DNA from: Lanius collurio | Taxonomy: Eukaryota; Chordata; Aves; Passeriformes; Laniidae | Direction: 5' to 3' | Assembly: GCA_020086605.1 (NCBI GenBank) | Contig: JACBWW010000040.1 | Location: forward strand, 3,123,094 to 3,187,093 | Length of the DNA: 64,000 nucleotides | In this document: positions 47,351 to 62,200 of the stretch, piece after piece | How the letters are laid out: each line of letters starts with the position of its first letter | Numbering within the stretch: the stretch's first letter is position 1 | Notes under the pieces: model-generated | Database searches by the model: none | Seen by the model: only the letters and a program-made list of their open reading frames with translations | Told to the model about the DNA's origin: nothing | Made by a program: the position numbers and the translations under genes

Positions 47351-50300
47351 TTCCTTCCATGTGTTGAAGCTTCCTTTTTTCTTCTGCTAATTTCTGTCAT
47401 GTGCTTAATTTTAGTCATTTCTCCCACACATTGGAGGCCAGCATCCTTCCCTCACCACTGACAGGTTTTGAGGCCTTACAAGAAGTAACCAAAGCCTGTT
47501 GGATTTACCACATCCTTAGAAGAATGTCACCATGTGCATAACTTAAAGCTGCCCTCACAGAGAGGAGAGAGCAGAAGAGCAAAACAGAAGAGGAGAAAAT
47601 ACAGCAGTTGGGCTGGAGAATGTAACTGGTGATTCAAATTAGAGATGCTGAATGGTACGAGAACAAGGCAAGAGCTAGGCCTCTCACTAATATTGGGGGA
47701 ACATGATTTCAAAATGGCTGACAAGTCATAAAATCAATTACCTGGACTCAAATGAGGGAGAATGTTGCACCTCCAAGGTAAACTGAGTGAACTCCCATGG
47801 GAGTGTGGCAGGCAGTGTGGGATTTTGAGCACCTTTCTGCTGGAGGCCCTTTGAAGTCTCTCAGCTTGAGCCTCAGGATCATACAGGATTTGGTCAGGAA
47901 CTATTGTGCACTTCATTTGCTCAACACTGCATTTTGTGCATATATATTTGGAGGCAGATTTCCAAGCTTTGAATACATCTTTCCTTTGGGAAGGGATAAT
48001 TTGGGTCATTGGTTTTCAAAGAACTTTTTCCAACAACGATTTTGATTTGCTCAAGGAAAGTGAATGGGAATTCTATTAGAAGCAAATGCATAGCAGAGAC
48101 ATCTACTACTGCCCTTTAACTGCTGGAGACTTTGCTCTTGTGTGTTTTATTCATCTCATAAAAAACAGCTTAGAACCTTGTAAAAAAAAAAATCACAGAA
48201 AAGATGTGAGACTTAGCACAAATATATACCACACACATAGGGTGGTCTTTTCTTTGCATGTATCCAATAAACTTCCCTTTTTTCTTCATGTTGTTTTTGC
48301 CAGCTTCCCATTGTTTCCTCATATATGAATTTCCTTTGGCTTGGGCCACGCTACCCCCATTGTTGTTGTAGGCTTTTTCTCTCTCTACAAATTTATAGCT
48401 CCCCAATAAAAAAAAAAAAAGGAGTGAGGATACACTTTATTAGCAAAGCCAAAGTATGTAAATGTTTATAAGAAGCGATGCTTACATTAATCCTAAGTAA
48501 ACTGTAAGAATATATAAAACTTAAATGCTTAAAACTTTCTGGACACTGCATTTTGGTACAGGATTAGAACTTTAGCTAGTCAAAATGTTAAGGATTAGAG
48601 AACTGGAGCTGAGACCCAGTGCTGTCCCATATAAGTTTAGAATATGGAAAGTTTTTGAAAACAGTGTTTGAAAAAGTATTTGAGAATGTTTAGGTGATAT
48701 TTACAGCCAGGCCACAGAGGGATCTTTGCATTCGTCCATTGGGTCAAAGGCCTGAATTTAGAGAGGTGGAGGACTCAATGGCCAGGCATCTATCAGTACA
48801 AGTGCTGTCACAGTTGCCTCTGCAGTTGCTGTTCCTCATTCACATTCTCATGGAGAAGCCAAAGACTCTGGAATGTGGATGCAGAGGCATGGTCTAAATT
48901 ATCTGGTTTTTTGCAAAGCAGAAGTTTGCTTTTCAACAGAGTCTTTAATTGCACAGAAGAAGTTAGGCAGAGTATTTGCACCAGCATGCTACTTATTATC
49001 AACATGGTTTTCATTTGAGGACTTTTTTTTTTTTAATCTGTTTGAGAGTACTCTCCTTTTCTAAGATGCTGGACTTTATTTTCCTAATCTTAGGATCACT
49101 TGAATTTCCTGTTGAGGAATAATTCATCCATGACCCTCCTCTGTCTATTTTACTGTGCTCTTTCTCATATGAGATAAATTTGTAGTGCTGCCTTTTAGCA
49201 TAGATGAAGGCTTCCAAGAGTCAGAAAAACCTGTGCAAATCACTATTTTGATGTACTGGGTATTACTGGTCTTTAAAAAGCACACCTGTATCCCATTCTA
49301 GAGCCAATAGCTACATCTAGACTGAAATATTCTAGTAAAAAAAAAATATATATAATTTTCACCAATAAGCCTACATTGCCATTCTTTTGAAGCACTGCAG
49401 CAGCCTCTGTAAGTTTATTTTTCTTTTTTGTCCATTTTTTTTTTCCAAAATGAATTTTTTGTTGGGAAAAAAAAAAAAGTGCATTTCTTCCTTTTCTCAC
49501 CTTTGTGGGCATGTTCTGGTGGGCATTTCACCAGAACACAAATCAGTCCCAGTGAATTTTTGAAAGAAGTTGATAGACTGTAAAGTTGGCTGGGAAGTAG
49601 TGGGGATTCTGTGGGGTTCCTCCTTACAGGCTGTAGAGGGGTACAGTGTGGTTTTGCTCTCAAGAGTTATTTTTTCTTTGTCCCAGCAATGACACCTCCA
49701 TCTCATGAGAATTTTCAGGTACCTGAAATTTCTCTTTATTCTACCTTGGAATGAAGACAAATCCATGCAAACCAGTGGCTCTTTCATGTGCTTTCACAAA
49801 ACACAATGACTTCTGTTTCAAACTGAGAATCCAGAGTTTTTGATTGAATTCTTGTTTCCTGAAAGGGACTAGAGAGCCCTTCTCCATGTTAGGAATATTA
49901 CCATCAAAATCTCTTTCTGTGGAACATTTAGCAGAATTGTATCCTTTTATGAAGGAAAGCTCTGTGAAAAATATTCTGGCCATCTCCTCCAAATGTTTCA
50001 CATTTTTTAAGCACCTTATTTGGATTTGCACTTCTGGCTTGGTTATGTGTCTGCAGTGAAATGTGTTGTTATTCCTTTGGACAGTTACTGTTTCTCTGTT
50101 CAGTCTGAAATGAGAATATTCCCTGTGTTTGTACCTCTTTTGTGCTTCTTCTCACTTCCTTCAACCTAAAGCACCAAGGAAGTGTCTCCAATGAAACCTA
50201 TCCAAACTTATTTGTTCTGCTCACTGCAGAAACACTGTTCACACTTGAACAACATATTGAACCCTCCCAACCTGGGTCTTTTGTCCATGATCCTCTCTGT

Positions 50301-52875
50301 CCTAAATGCAGCCAAGGAAAAGCTGGTTTTATTGAAGCTGAACTTTGAAATCTTCATTTCTTAAGTAGGTTTGATACTGGTTTACAGTCAGACTGAAGAA
50401 AAAGGACTTCACAAATGTCCACTAATAGTATTTCCTTTTCACTACTCTCCAGCTGTAGTTGTGTCTCTTTTACAGCCTGTGTTTCTTTGGTGGTCTTAAA
50501 CCCAGAAGACTTCTTCCAGAGCTCTGCTGCTCATGCCAGATGCCTGCAGTGAAATTCAAGGGTGGTAGGAACGGGCTCCAGCCATTATACAACCACAAAA
50601 ATCTCCTGATGATTCAGAAATTTCATTTAAACAATAAAATGCAGGGCACAGATAACAGAGAAAAGAAGAAAAAAATAAGATGCAAGTGTCTCTCCTTTAC
50701 ATTTCATAGCTGACATCTGGTGTAACTAAAGATTTCATTAGTGCAGCTGTTGTCCTGCACTGTCTGCCTTATACTCAGTTCTTCCTATGAAAAAGTAATT
50801 CACTAAATCTGGGCTGAATGTATTGAATGTCCTGCTCTTAAGATACTTGAGTGACTGGGGAGGTTGCTCTCACTTTATAGATCAGGCAGATCTGTGTAGA
50901 GCTTCATAGGATAGCAAAAAAGGGGATAGTGGTGGTGGAAGTTACTTGAGTCAGCAGCTGGGGGAAAAAAGGAATAAAAGATTGGAACATTTCTTTTTAT
51001 ATGCTTGGCAATAAAATTGAGACCAGAGGCCAAACTAGCAGCTGCTCATTCCCGCTGAGATGTAGAGGTTTCTTGGTGGGATCCTGAGTCCCATTTTCCC
51101 CTTGTGACAGCAACATTAATCCACTGATTCTAAGATAGGAGATGTCTGACCTCGTGACTTTTCCTTAGTGATTGTACAGCCAGAGAAAGACACGAACTGC
51201 TCCTCTAGAGCAGGAGCTCTCCCCTGACTGCTTCTGATGTGCTCAATTTCGTTGCTGATGCCCGTGATACCAACTCTCATTTTCAACTTCATAATGATAC
51301 AAATGGGAGACTGATCCCGAATCAGCTCCGTGGCTGCCAGCAGTCAGCAGGTTACCTTTCAAAGGTGGAGGTTTGCTGCACAAACCAGGGGACTGAAGTG
51401 ACCAGCTGCAAGTTTTGTCTCCTCACAGCTTTTTTGGGGCACTTCGATTGACATGAAAGAAAGCCTTCATGGGGGAAGGGGAAAAGAGCTCAGGAAAACT
51501 GCAGGAACTTCAAGGCAGTAACTGCTTGATGGTGGACAGTAGTGTATTTCACAGATGGTGAAGGAGGCAACTCATGATATGAATAATCAGCTTTTTCTAC
51601 ACTGACTTTGGTCTTTTTAGTCTTCTGCCAAGTGTGGCCCTTTTTCTGATGTCCCTGTTTCAAGTGTGGCTAATAAAGCCTCTCTGGTTGCATTTTCCAA
51701 GAAGAAATAGCCCAGCTCAGTGTCAGTTGTGAGCAACATGTCCTGCGAGTCACTGTCATGACTATTCACGTTGGCAGCACGCATTTGGACACACAGAGAA
51801 GCTGGTAACAGAGTGTTACAAACCTGTGGGATGAGCTGTCATCTGACCATGAATTTTGACACAAAATTTAGGTCAAATGGAAGTTAATTGCCTACATCCT
51901 TTTTGTGGTTCTAGTCTTGATCCCCCTGTTCCAACCAAATTAGTTGGTTGTGCTCCTTTGAAAAACCAAGCTGAATGTTGTTAAAAGGCCTGGAAATGTT
52001 TTGCCTTTGCAGGGAAAAAAAATAATCTGAACCCTAACTTTGAGCTTTGTGTACTGGGATGAAGAATGTTATCACATAATAATTCAGGGAAATTATCTCC
52101 ACTCAAAGCATCTTCAACTGACCACAGATATGTTCTATCACATTCTTTGATACATCTTTAATGTGTTAGTGGACTTTTATATCCCATTCCATTTGTGCCT
52201 TTCCCCTTGGCCTGTCACGAGATTTTTTTTGTTTCATCTTATTCTTTAGCTAACAAACAAGGTTATAAGAATAAGATTGTTAAAACTGTTTGCTGTTGGG
52301 AAGTGAATTTTAATCAGTCAGATGTCTTACATATTTAACAACTGCTTTAAAACAAAAAATTGGGCAAAAATCCACACACAAATAATGTTGGGCTTTAGTT
52401 TATGTTCTTTATTCAATTGAAAATACCATTGAAGTCACTCAGATTTTTGCAGAAGTGAGAACACAGAACATCAAGCCTTGATTCTTTTAAATATGGCTTA
52501 TTACTGCATTGACAGGAACATATTTTCCTTTGATATTTAAGTTCTGAGAAAACTGTATCAACTGGCAGCAATGTAATTTAAGAAAAGAGCAAGTGAAATC
52601 CTCTCCAGGCTTACCACAGGCTTTGGAGAAGGCTTAGTTTTCTCAGGCACAGTAGCAATTAAAACCTCTTCACTCAGCTCCATCATGGTGTGATAAAGCA
52701 TGATGTGCATCTGCTGCTCTTTCTTCACACCTACCCTTGTGTATTGCCTAAGGTTCAAATGTCCCTGACAAACTCACCTGGCAGACTCCTTTACTATCCT
52801 CATGTATTTTTGGCAAAAACAGCTTAAAAGTTACCACTTGAAATGAACTTGCTAAGCTTCCAGGCAGGTTCTCTA
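47351..52875. other. Non-coding stretch, no gene recognised
   Basis: It contains AATAAA running into an A tract at 48405-48420, a T-rich/A-rich patch at 49417-49478, and many short frames without family resemblance. No RNA gene is seen. Confidence 0.55.
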
Positions 52876-53260
52876 ATCATAGAATCAGAGAATAATAGAA
52901 AGGTTTGGTTTGGAAGGGACCTTAAAAAGCATTTTGTTCCAACCCCCTGCCATGGGCAGGGACACCCTCCACTATCCCAGGTTGCTCCAAGCCCCATCCA
53001 GTATGGCCTTGAACATTTCCTGGGATGGGGCATCCACAGCTTCTCTGGGCAGCCTGTGCCAGGGCCTCAGCACCTTCGCAGGGAAGAACTTTTTGCTAAT
53101 ACCTGATGTAAACCTACTCCCTTTTAGTTTGAATCCATTCCTCACTGTTCCTTTAAACAGTCTCTCTCCATGTTTCTCGTAGGCTCCCTTCAGGTACTGG
53201 AAGGATGATACAATCTTTAGTGGGCTCCAGGTTAATACAAAGGAGAGGCAGCTCATCCTT
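52876..53260 (-). mobile_element. CR1 LINE 3' end, about 385 bp
   Basis: The plus strand reads ATCATAGAATCAGAGAATAA, then GGTTTGGAAGGGACCTTAAA, CCCCCTGCCATGGGCAGGGA, GGGATGGGGCATCCACAGCT and CTCTGGGCAGCCTGTGCCAG. It continues through the block that encodes the end of CR1 ORF2 in reverse. This is the classic avian CR1 3' region on the minus strand, 5'-truncated and diverged. The several frames here on both strands belong to this repeat and are not host genes. Confidence 0.93.
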
Positions 53261-56200
53261 GTTTTCCTTATAGTACTAACAAAAAAATAGCTGAAAAAAA
53301 CCTAATCAATTAAGAAGAGGACAAGGCAGGAATTTTTGAGGAAAGTATGATTTGGAGATTCTGATTTTTTTCCAAGCCAGGACAGCTTCAAAGATGTTTC
53401 AATCAGTTTCTGATTTTTACACTTAATTTTGAGCAAAACCAGCCAAAAGTTGCACTTCTGTCAGAATTTAAATGAAATATTTTGTTTTCCAGAGCTAAAA
53501 TGACAATTTGTGCTGCAAGCTCCTGTTTAAACAAAAAGGCTGACAATGAAATATCATATATCCTAAAGAGGCAGTTCTGTCCCAACTGCTAAGAGAGAGG
53601 GTTTATGTGCTTGGTCACAACTCCTGGAGCACAGGCAGGTGAGTTTGCATCTCCTTGTCCAAATAGAGGCAGAAGTATCATGTGGAAGCTGCACTGTCAA
53701 CCACAGGAGTAAAACTGTGTTGTCTTTTCCAACCTGGGGCTCATATGGGTGTATCTGCCTGGGAGCAGAAATAGAGATTAGAGTTGGACCCTCCCCTCTC
53801 TTGTTGAGACAACAGAATAATGTTGACTGCAGGGGGTCCTCTGGAAGTCATCTGGTGAAACCTCTTGCTCAGAGCAGGTCAGCTTCAAAGTGGGTTCCGA
53901 TTCCAACTTGGATCAGGGTTCCATTCCAGACAGCAATTCACAGGATGTGGGTGATGTTTTGAGCAGATTTGTATTCCAGCTCTGTGGTGTGGGACAGAAG
54001 CCACTTTACAAGTAATTTGGATAATGTGGGCAGCAGAATTTTAGTGCTGAAGAGTGAAAGTCTCACAGACTCTATGAGCTGTTGCAATGATGAATGGAAG
54101 TTATGGCAGTTTGGGTGAATGTGTAATATCTGTACAAGCAGACACCTGACAGAGCAGCACCAAATGCCACAACAAATGGCTGCCTGAGAGGAGCAGCTGG
54201 TTTGTCAGGAGAGGAGCAGCATGGACCACGTTGGCAGGTGATTCCACAAGCAGTGGCCCTGAAGTGGCACAGGGCAGTGCTGCCAGCAGCCCAGCACAAG
54301 TGTTGGCAGATGGGTTAGTGAGCGTATTTTGTGTTTCTGTCAAATGGGGACAGTAGCTAAGTGACCCTCTGATGTTCTGACCCGTCTGTCTGGGGCACAG
54401 CCCTGACCACAAAGCTGTGACACAGATCTGGAGCCTGACACCCTGCCAAGTGCTCATGACTGGAACCAATCACTTCCCAGAGCACCTCTTCATCTTTTCT
54501 CTAATCCACTTGAAATTGTGCCCTCCTGTTCAGGCTGGCCGTACTGAACTGCTGTGACCTAACCCAGGAGATGCTCTGACAGTGATTCCAGGAATGAGAC
54601 AGATCCCTGGGGAAGGTGGCTGTGTACAATGGCTTGTGACCTCTGGCTGTGGTTGCATCTGGGAAGTCGCAGTGGGGTGTGGGTTACAAAGCTCATGCTT
54701 GTGGAACAATCTGCTCAGGCAGTCTTGGCATGGGATGGGGATTTAGCACTGAAGCACCACATTGGGACAGTAACTGGCTCATGGGGAACTATGCAACGGC
54801 TGTGGCAGCATCTGGAAGAGTCACAGGAAGCTTGGCAGGGGGTGAGATGACTCTTCATTTGCAGACACTGTCACTGCCCCTGGCTGTGCCAGCCTCCCTG
54901 GGGCCTGACAGGCTAACAGCAGCAGTGGCCTTGTGGCTGCCTGACCAGCTGCTCCTCCTGCCACCTCCCACTTGCTGGAGTGAGGCAGGGAAGGCCAGCA
55001 GGGACCAGCAAGGAGCAGCTGCAGGCCAGAACTGGGTGTAGGAATGGAAAGGCTGTGAGGAAGCAGTCCACCAGGAGTCCAGGATGTGGGTTTGTGTGTT
55101 GGCATGGAAGGGATACATCTTGCAAATAGCCTCTGCAGGGAGTGCTGCTGTGGACTTCGGGCCATGCCCCTCTGGCTGTGGTGGAGCTAAAATAGATGAA
55201 ATGAATATTTTCCTTTTAGAAATGTCCTAGAGGTGTAGTTCAGTATGTGGAGATAATAATGTAAGAATTCAAAGACAATTGCTGGCAGAAGGGGAAGTGG
55301 ATGTGGCCCAAAGCAATAGGAATTTCGCCTTGAGCAAAACCTCATACTTCTAGTAAAAAAGTTTAAAACCTCACTTTATAGGGATTTTGAGATTGAATAA
55401 AATCTCCTAGGCAGTAAGGGACTGCAGGTACTAAATGCAAGTTGGATGATTATACATACCCTCTGACAAAGACCAATAGGACAGGGTGGGTTTGCAATTT
55501 TAGATAGTGTAATGGTTAGGATAATATTAATAGTTTGAAGTATTAACCTGATCAGAGGAACTGATTGCTGATCTTCTCAAGGCAGGGATTGATTTGGAAG
55601 GATATCATTGTATTGCTCATAGTTAAACTGGGAAACCCTTCGCATTTCATGGGAAGTACAAAGCCAACTGTGTCTGGCCAGTGCTGTCATCTACTCATGA
55701 AGTATTTGCCCTACTGAGGAGTGAGTTCTGGTGTCAGTATACTGACATTTCAGGAATGCCAAAAAAGGGACTGAAGGACAACTGTGAGAAATTTAACATC
55801 AGAGTCACTCAATAGATGTTTATGTGAGTTCAGTAAGGTGTTGCAGGGATTGTGGATGTTTTCCAGAGATTCTCAGTGAGTGTGTCAGTGCTTAGCACAG
55901 GATAATCTGTGCTGGGGAGTAGCAGCCCTGGCAGAAATAATGCTGAAAATGTGTCAGTATTACAGAAGGAAGAGAAGACAGCCAACAAATCCGTGCTCTA
56001 CAATATCCTTTGGATTTCCTGGAGATGAGGAATAGTGTGTCTGAGCTACTGCATAGCAGGGGAAGGTAGAATCATGGCAACTGAATACAGTGAAGGCTTG
56101 GAATGCCACAGAACTCTGAGCATATTTCTTGTATAGGATAAGGTCTCATCTTTGCTCCAGAGCTTCAGCCTTGTTAAAGCCCTCATGTCAGTTTGTGAGG

Positions 56201-59200
56201 AAGGAGGCAGGAAATATCTAGAATCAGTCTGAATAGTTTAACCTTCCTAGTGGTGCTCTGCCCTAGACAAGGATTTAATCTGTCCTGTAATGTCTTGCCT
56301 AGAGGGTCGGGGTACTCCTGTCACACTCTTCTAGGGATTTCAGGGAATGGCAAGTTGGATATGCATCTAGATACTGGCATCATGTTTTCACAGGGTTATG
56401 TGAAGTACAGCCTGCATTTTTCATGTGAAATCTTCAGCCTGGAGCTATTTAGTTCACCAGGAAGAACTGGAAAAAATAGTTAAATATAATCGGTGTCACC
56501 AATTATGCCAAGAGACCATCCTGCTACAATGTAAGTTCCATGTAAATAGTTGGGACATCTGTGATTGAAAATTAAATACTTAGGGGTCTTCTACCTTGGG
56601 AAAATGGCATCATCAGTGGATGTACACATTTAAATAAGTACAAGAGTATGTAACATCTTGCACTTTGGAAAAACTCACCCATCTTCTTACCAGCCATGGA
56701 CAGGACACTTGCTGAGCAAAAATGAAATTAAATATATTCAAAATTTCCGTGTCATCCAGGTTCAAATTACCAGGGAGGGCTAATCTCTATAGTAGAGATG
56801 AAAAATTAGTAGGATCTTGGAGATTATTTGTTTGGAAGGTTATGAGCCTAGCCCAGATTTTGATAGGAAGGAATGTTAGATTCTCAGCATGCAAGTGGGT
56901 GTGTAAAGGAAATAATCCTTCAAAAAATAGTCCAGGGACTTACAGTAGAACCCAAAAGTTATTTCTGAAGTTGGATCAGTCACTATTAACAAGTCACTTT
57001 CCAGGCTGGATGCTGGAATGGCCTGGATTATTGGTTCTGAGTGATGATCACAAGAGAAGTTGGTACCAGGATTCCTTGTGTGTTACACAGAAACAGCAGA
57101 GTTTTTGCACTTGGGTGGTGACAGGAACAGAGGCCAAGAGGAGATGACATTATTTTGGGAATGCCCAAATCAGAGACATGTAGAGCTGCTCTGCCAGATG
57201 TAGCCTCTTGGCCTAAGGACAGACCCAGCAGCTGTGTTTAAACTCTGCTCTTTGAAGGAGCTGGCTGTGATGTGGAGGGGGAGGGTTAAGGAGAACAGTC
57301 CTGTTATCCACAGTATTGTTGTGTTATCCAGGGTATTGCAGAGTTTGCTCCTCCCATATTTACGTCCTGCTTTGCAAGTGGAATCTCAGCTTCTCTTCAA
57401 GGCACCCTATGATGGTGAGGTCCTGCCTGGGGTACTTTGAAGGAGATCTCAAGGAGAGAAGGGGGACCGTGTGAATGGATTGGGGTTTTGTGTGTGTACA
57501 GTGGTGTTAAACAAGGAGATCTCATTGCTTGTTCCACAGCTGAAAAACAACCTCAGAAAAGGGTTTGTCAGCAAGGGAAAGAAGAATCATTTTGAAGAAG
57601 GCAGAAAGGTCTAAGGAAGGTCTCTAATGTGAATAAGAAAGTATTCAGCTTGCTGACATTGAGGATATCTTTAGTTGAGGGAAGTGGAATAAGGAAGTCC
57701 CTTTCTGCATGTGCAGTTTTGGCCATGCCTGTGTTTTCCTAGATGTGTCTCCCAATGCCCTGGATGAATAGACATGATCCTCCTCTCAGCTGGAGCAGCT
57801 GCTGATCAGGTGGCAAGCAAATACCACTGGAGAAGGCAAATTTGAACACAGCAGTTTCTGGAGCTGAACCACACCCAAAGTCCAAGTGGTTTTGGTGTCT
57901 TTTTTCCACTCGATTTTTCACACAAAGGAATTCCCTGCTCTGATGGCAGAACTTCCACTGTGCATGGCAGGCACAGCACAGGGTCTGTATCCAAGTATCT
58001 GGTCTGGATATCAGTATCCAGTCTGCTGTGTGAAGCTTCTCGGAATGGTTCTGCTTCACTGAATCCCACTGAAAAAGAATCTGGTTATTTCCTCTAGGGA
58101 TGTGCAGTATGGACTGATAAAACCACCTCTGTGCTATCCATTTGTGTAGTCATTTTTTTATCAAAGGAAGGCTTTACACAGAGTGTTACAGATAACCCTG
58201 GAAGAAAATCTGTGAGAAATATGTGATGACCTCTCCTGATCTTGTTGGTAAATAACTGAGAAAACGTATTGTTTACTATAAAATAAATGAACAAATTACA
58301 AAGGGCTGTGACCTGCATGCATGGAACAACTGGAACTTTTTAAAGCCTGTTTGCAGAATTCTGCCTGACCCTATGGAAGCTGCATAGCCATTATAGGATC
58401 TCATGGAAGCAGAGGAATTCCCTCAGTGTTGGCACAGTTTGCTGCAGCAGCAGCAGAACTGGCTGTATGTGGATTTGTACCACTGTTTCCACCTTTCCCA
58501 GTTATGCCTCTCTCCTTGCCGGCTCTCTGGAGCTGTCCAGCAGAAATCACAAAGGTGTTTTGTGACAGTGCCTGGTAGGAGGATAATCCTCAGTCTGATC
58601 TCAGCCAAAGCACCCTGGAGGAAGCCCTGGCATACTTCTGCTTAGACAATCATTCATCTTCCATGACAGCTGACAAAAAAAGCTGAGCAACTTTCCCCAG
58701 AATTTCCATCTTGAAAAAACCTGACAAACTGCTGTTTGTCTCAGTTCCAAATCTGAATGAAAAGATAACATAATGGAAGTTTTTTTTGTGGGTTGAGAAG
58801 CTCTGAGGAGTTTTCATGAGAAGTAACTCCTTGGCAGAGTGAGGCAGTTTAGTCAAAACCAGTCTGTCCTTCCACACACTGTGCACAAGTCATGGAGAGC
58901 TGTGGTTTCAGGGCTGTTAACTTATTATTTTGCTTTTCAAGTCATGGTCTTGACTTTGTGGATGTGTCTTTTCATGCCTGCCATTCCCACCTTTGACCTT
59001 ATTTCCAAACAGAAGTGTTGTTGGTCTGCAATTTTATTATGACTTGGCATAAATCAAGACTTGATACTTTATTGACAGTACAAAAAGTTTTCTTAAACAG
59101 ATGAAATGAAACTAGACCAATGGTGCATTGCCTTTTGCTTCTGATGTATTAAAACAAATGAATGTGATTCCTCCTGTAGCTTGATAATCAAACAATAAAT

Positions 59201-62200
59201 GAGGCCAGAAAAGACAATCCAGACCAAATCTTTCCCCATCAGAAAATGGGATTTGTTACAACAGAAATAAATCTCTGCATCTGTTTTGTGGTGTTGTCCC
59301 ATTGGACCCAGAGTTCCAAGCCTCTCCTGTTTTATTCTCTCCCTTAGGACCTGACTGATGTCTGAATTGCACTGCAGGGGCTGCTCTGACACTGCACTGT
59401 TTTATGAGTGGTGAGGTCTGGCAAGAAAAGCAGCTTTTAGCAATGCAGATGCTGTAAGACACCCAGAGCTATTCACCTTCAACCATAGAAGGGATTATTT
59501 TATTCACCAATATGGATATTAACAGCCAAAAAAGTATTTGGATGTAATTTTTTTTTTTCATTGTGAGAATTCTGTGGCAATCAATTTGTTTCCCATAGAA
59601 TAATAAGAATGTAATTCTCATTACACTGCTGCTTATTTTTCAATAGGATAAATTATTTGGGGTGTTTTCTAATTTGTTTTTCCTTGGATTCCAGTCTTTC
59701 TTATGGGTCCTATCAGTGTTTGGGACTCACTTCCCTGGGCACTTTGCATCCTCTCAGTGAGAACCAAATGAAAAATTTGTGAATGACTGGACATGTAGGC
59801 TTTTTACTTTCCCTTCCTGAAAGGAGTCTGTGAGAGCAGGATTCAGAGTCGTGACAGAGGTAACAGAAAGTGAGGCATTTGCACCAGATATTCTACAGTC
59901 TTAGGTAAAATAAATTTTATTTATTTAAAATAAACTGGTTTCAATTTTCTTATTTCTCAAATTTTCACTCTGCACTGGAGGTTTCTCACATCCATCTGAT
60001 GACACTGGTTTTTTTGGCCAATCTGAATTGCCCCAATTGTTTCATGCTCCTGCTGATGTCTCTCTCTTCTGCCAAGGTAGAGCCCTCTCTTTGCATCCCT
60101 CAGTGGGGAATCCCAAATGCTTGAAACTATTCAGTGGAAGAAAACAGCAGGGTTTGGTCTAGTGATTGTCCAGTTTCCTTCCTGCCTCCTGGTGTCAGGG
60201 ACAGATTGTTAAGAACTGATCAAGGGTGCTGTAGTGTGCCTTAAAGGGAAGGGTGAAAAGATGTTTTAGGTTTAGGAAGGAACATTAAAACCTCTATATC
60301 AAGCCTTGAACCCTCACAGAACACATCTTTTACTCCTCATCAGCCAACAGCACGTGATACCTGCCTGTTTTCTGTGTGGACATGATGGAATTACTGAAGC
60401 TGGGCAAAGTGCTGGACATAGCATGACTCCTATTGAGCTTCCTTTATTTCTAGTATGTTTGCAGTCTTGGCTAAATATTTAACTTATTTAGAAAGTGGTT
60501 TTGTGGCTTTGACATGTGACTGGGTGATACTGCTAATTTCATATGTGCTATAAGGGGGAGAGGGAAATAATTGGCTGCTCTGTTATTTCTTGAGGCATTG
60601 GAAATGAAGTGGCTTTGACTTCTGCCTGAAATAGCTCAGACTTGGTTTCCCAAGATGCTGGTAAAACATCAAAATATCTCTGCTAAAATCAGTATTTCAG
60701 AGTGCTCACATGAAGGCAACCTGTGGGTAACCAGTTTTAAGTATATAAGGTGCAAGAAATTTCTAAAGGAAGATAAGTTTCTAGTGAAACTGAAATATTA
60801 TAGTACTCCTTATTCTGAACTGTTATCAAATTCTTCTCACTTGTGGTTTCCGTGGAAAGCTGATTTTCTCCATTCCCTGCTCCAAGAAGTTTCTATTTTC
60901 ATTCACCCTAAGAAAATAAACTCACTGGAAGTATATATAAACATTTGCTTCAAGCTACTCCAGTAGAATCCAATCCAACATGTACAGAAGTCTTTCCAGT
61001 GACTGCAGTTTGATCATTTCCATTCAGTCCTGTAGTGAATGACAGTTTCGTTTAAAAAGAAAAAAGAATAAGAAGAAGGTTTTGGTGAAAAATAACAGTT
61101 GGAATTTGTAAAATGAACCAAGTGGAGCTGGTTTTCTGCCGTGTTACACAGTTGGGTTGTGCACTGTACTTTCAGCAGTTCACATGTGTGCAGAAATATT
61201 GATCTGCAGTGAATCCAGTGTGATCTCTCACTCCTGATGCTTATTAAATACATACCTATGAGAGTTCTTCACAGGAATGATTTAACTGGATTCTCAGCAT
61301 ATAATTGCTTTCTTTGTACCAGGTATTCACTATTTTGCAAAGGCATCTGAAAAAAGAAGTACTAAAAGCAATCCTGAAGAGTCCTGGTTAGCTCTGCTGG
61401 GTTCTCAGGGCACATTTCTTCCCTCACTGGCACCGTGCAGTTCAGGTCCACATGGTGTGATACTGATTTTGAATGAGAGTAATGAAAAGCTTCCTCAACT
61501 GTGAAAGGAATGACTTTTACAGGTCCTGGTCATATTTTGGTTTTACATCATGCACCAACATGTACTTAATCAGTACTTCTGGATTTCTGTGATGTAATTC
61601 TGCAATGATTTCAACATGGCACCAAGAGGAGCAGACTCCATCAGGAGCTGGGTTATTAGAAATAGCAGCAGAATCGCTCACCCTCCATCTCAGGACAGAC
61701 AGATCCCACGTGTCACCACGGGAGGAGACACCTCTGCCCTTACTTCACACTCTTCAGCTGGAGCCTGAGCAGGACTGTGGGCTGTGACTTGTCATCTTCT
61801 TTGGGCAGGGCAGCACCCAGGTGACCCCTGGCAAGGTATTTCAGATGGGCTTAGAGTGCAGATTGTCAGTTCAGCAGAGCCCTGAGGAGTGCAAAGTACC
61901 CCTGGTGGAGGACTCATTGCAATAGACATCTGATTTCTCTTCCTGCCTTCACATTAATCTCATAGGGCTGTTTCTGTACATGTCATCTGTTTTCATTCTG
62001 ACCTTCTTTACCAGTCAGACCAAGTCCATACAGATTCCTTGTCTGGGGCAGGTTTTCTCTTGACGATGTGTTATGCAGAATGTCCCTTTTCCTCTAGCCA
62101 AGCTCAGATCATATGTCAATCATAGGAAGTAAAAAAAAAAATGTGGTTCAACCACAAAACCAATTTCCAAGACAGAAAATCAAAAATAGAGATGTTGCAG

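Noticed and set aside
52843..53256. Several frames of 69-94 codons on both strands
   Set aside because: All lie within the CR1 tail and reflect the repeat, not genes.
54600..55160. GC-rich patch with overlapping long frames, possible exon
   Set aside because: Low CpG content, frames open on both strands equally, no family resemblance and no clear splice sites.
56722..57147. 141-codon plus-strand open frame
   Set aside because: No recognisable domain; adjacent frames and composition do not suggest coding selection.
60655..60966. 103-codon Lys/Ser/Leu-rich plus-strand frame
   Set aside because: Looked briefly like a LINE fragment, but no ordered motif set could be found.
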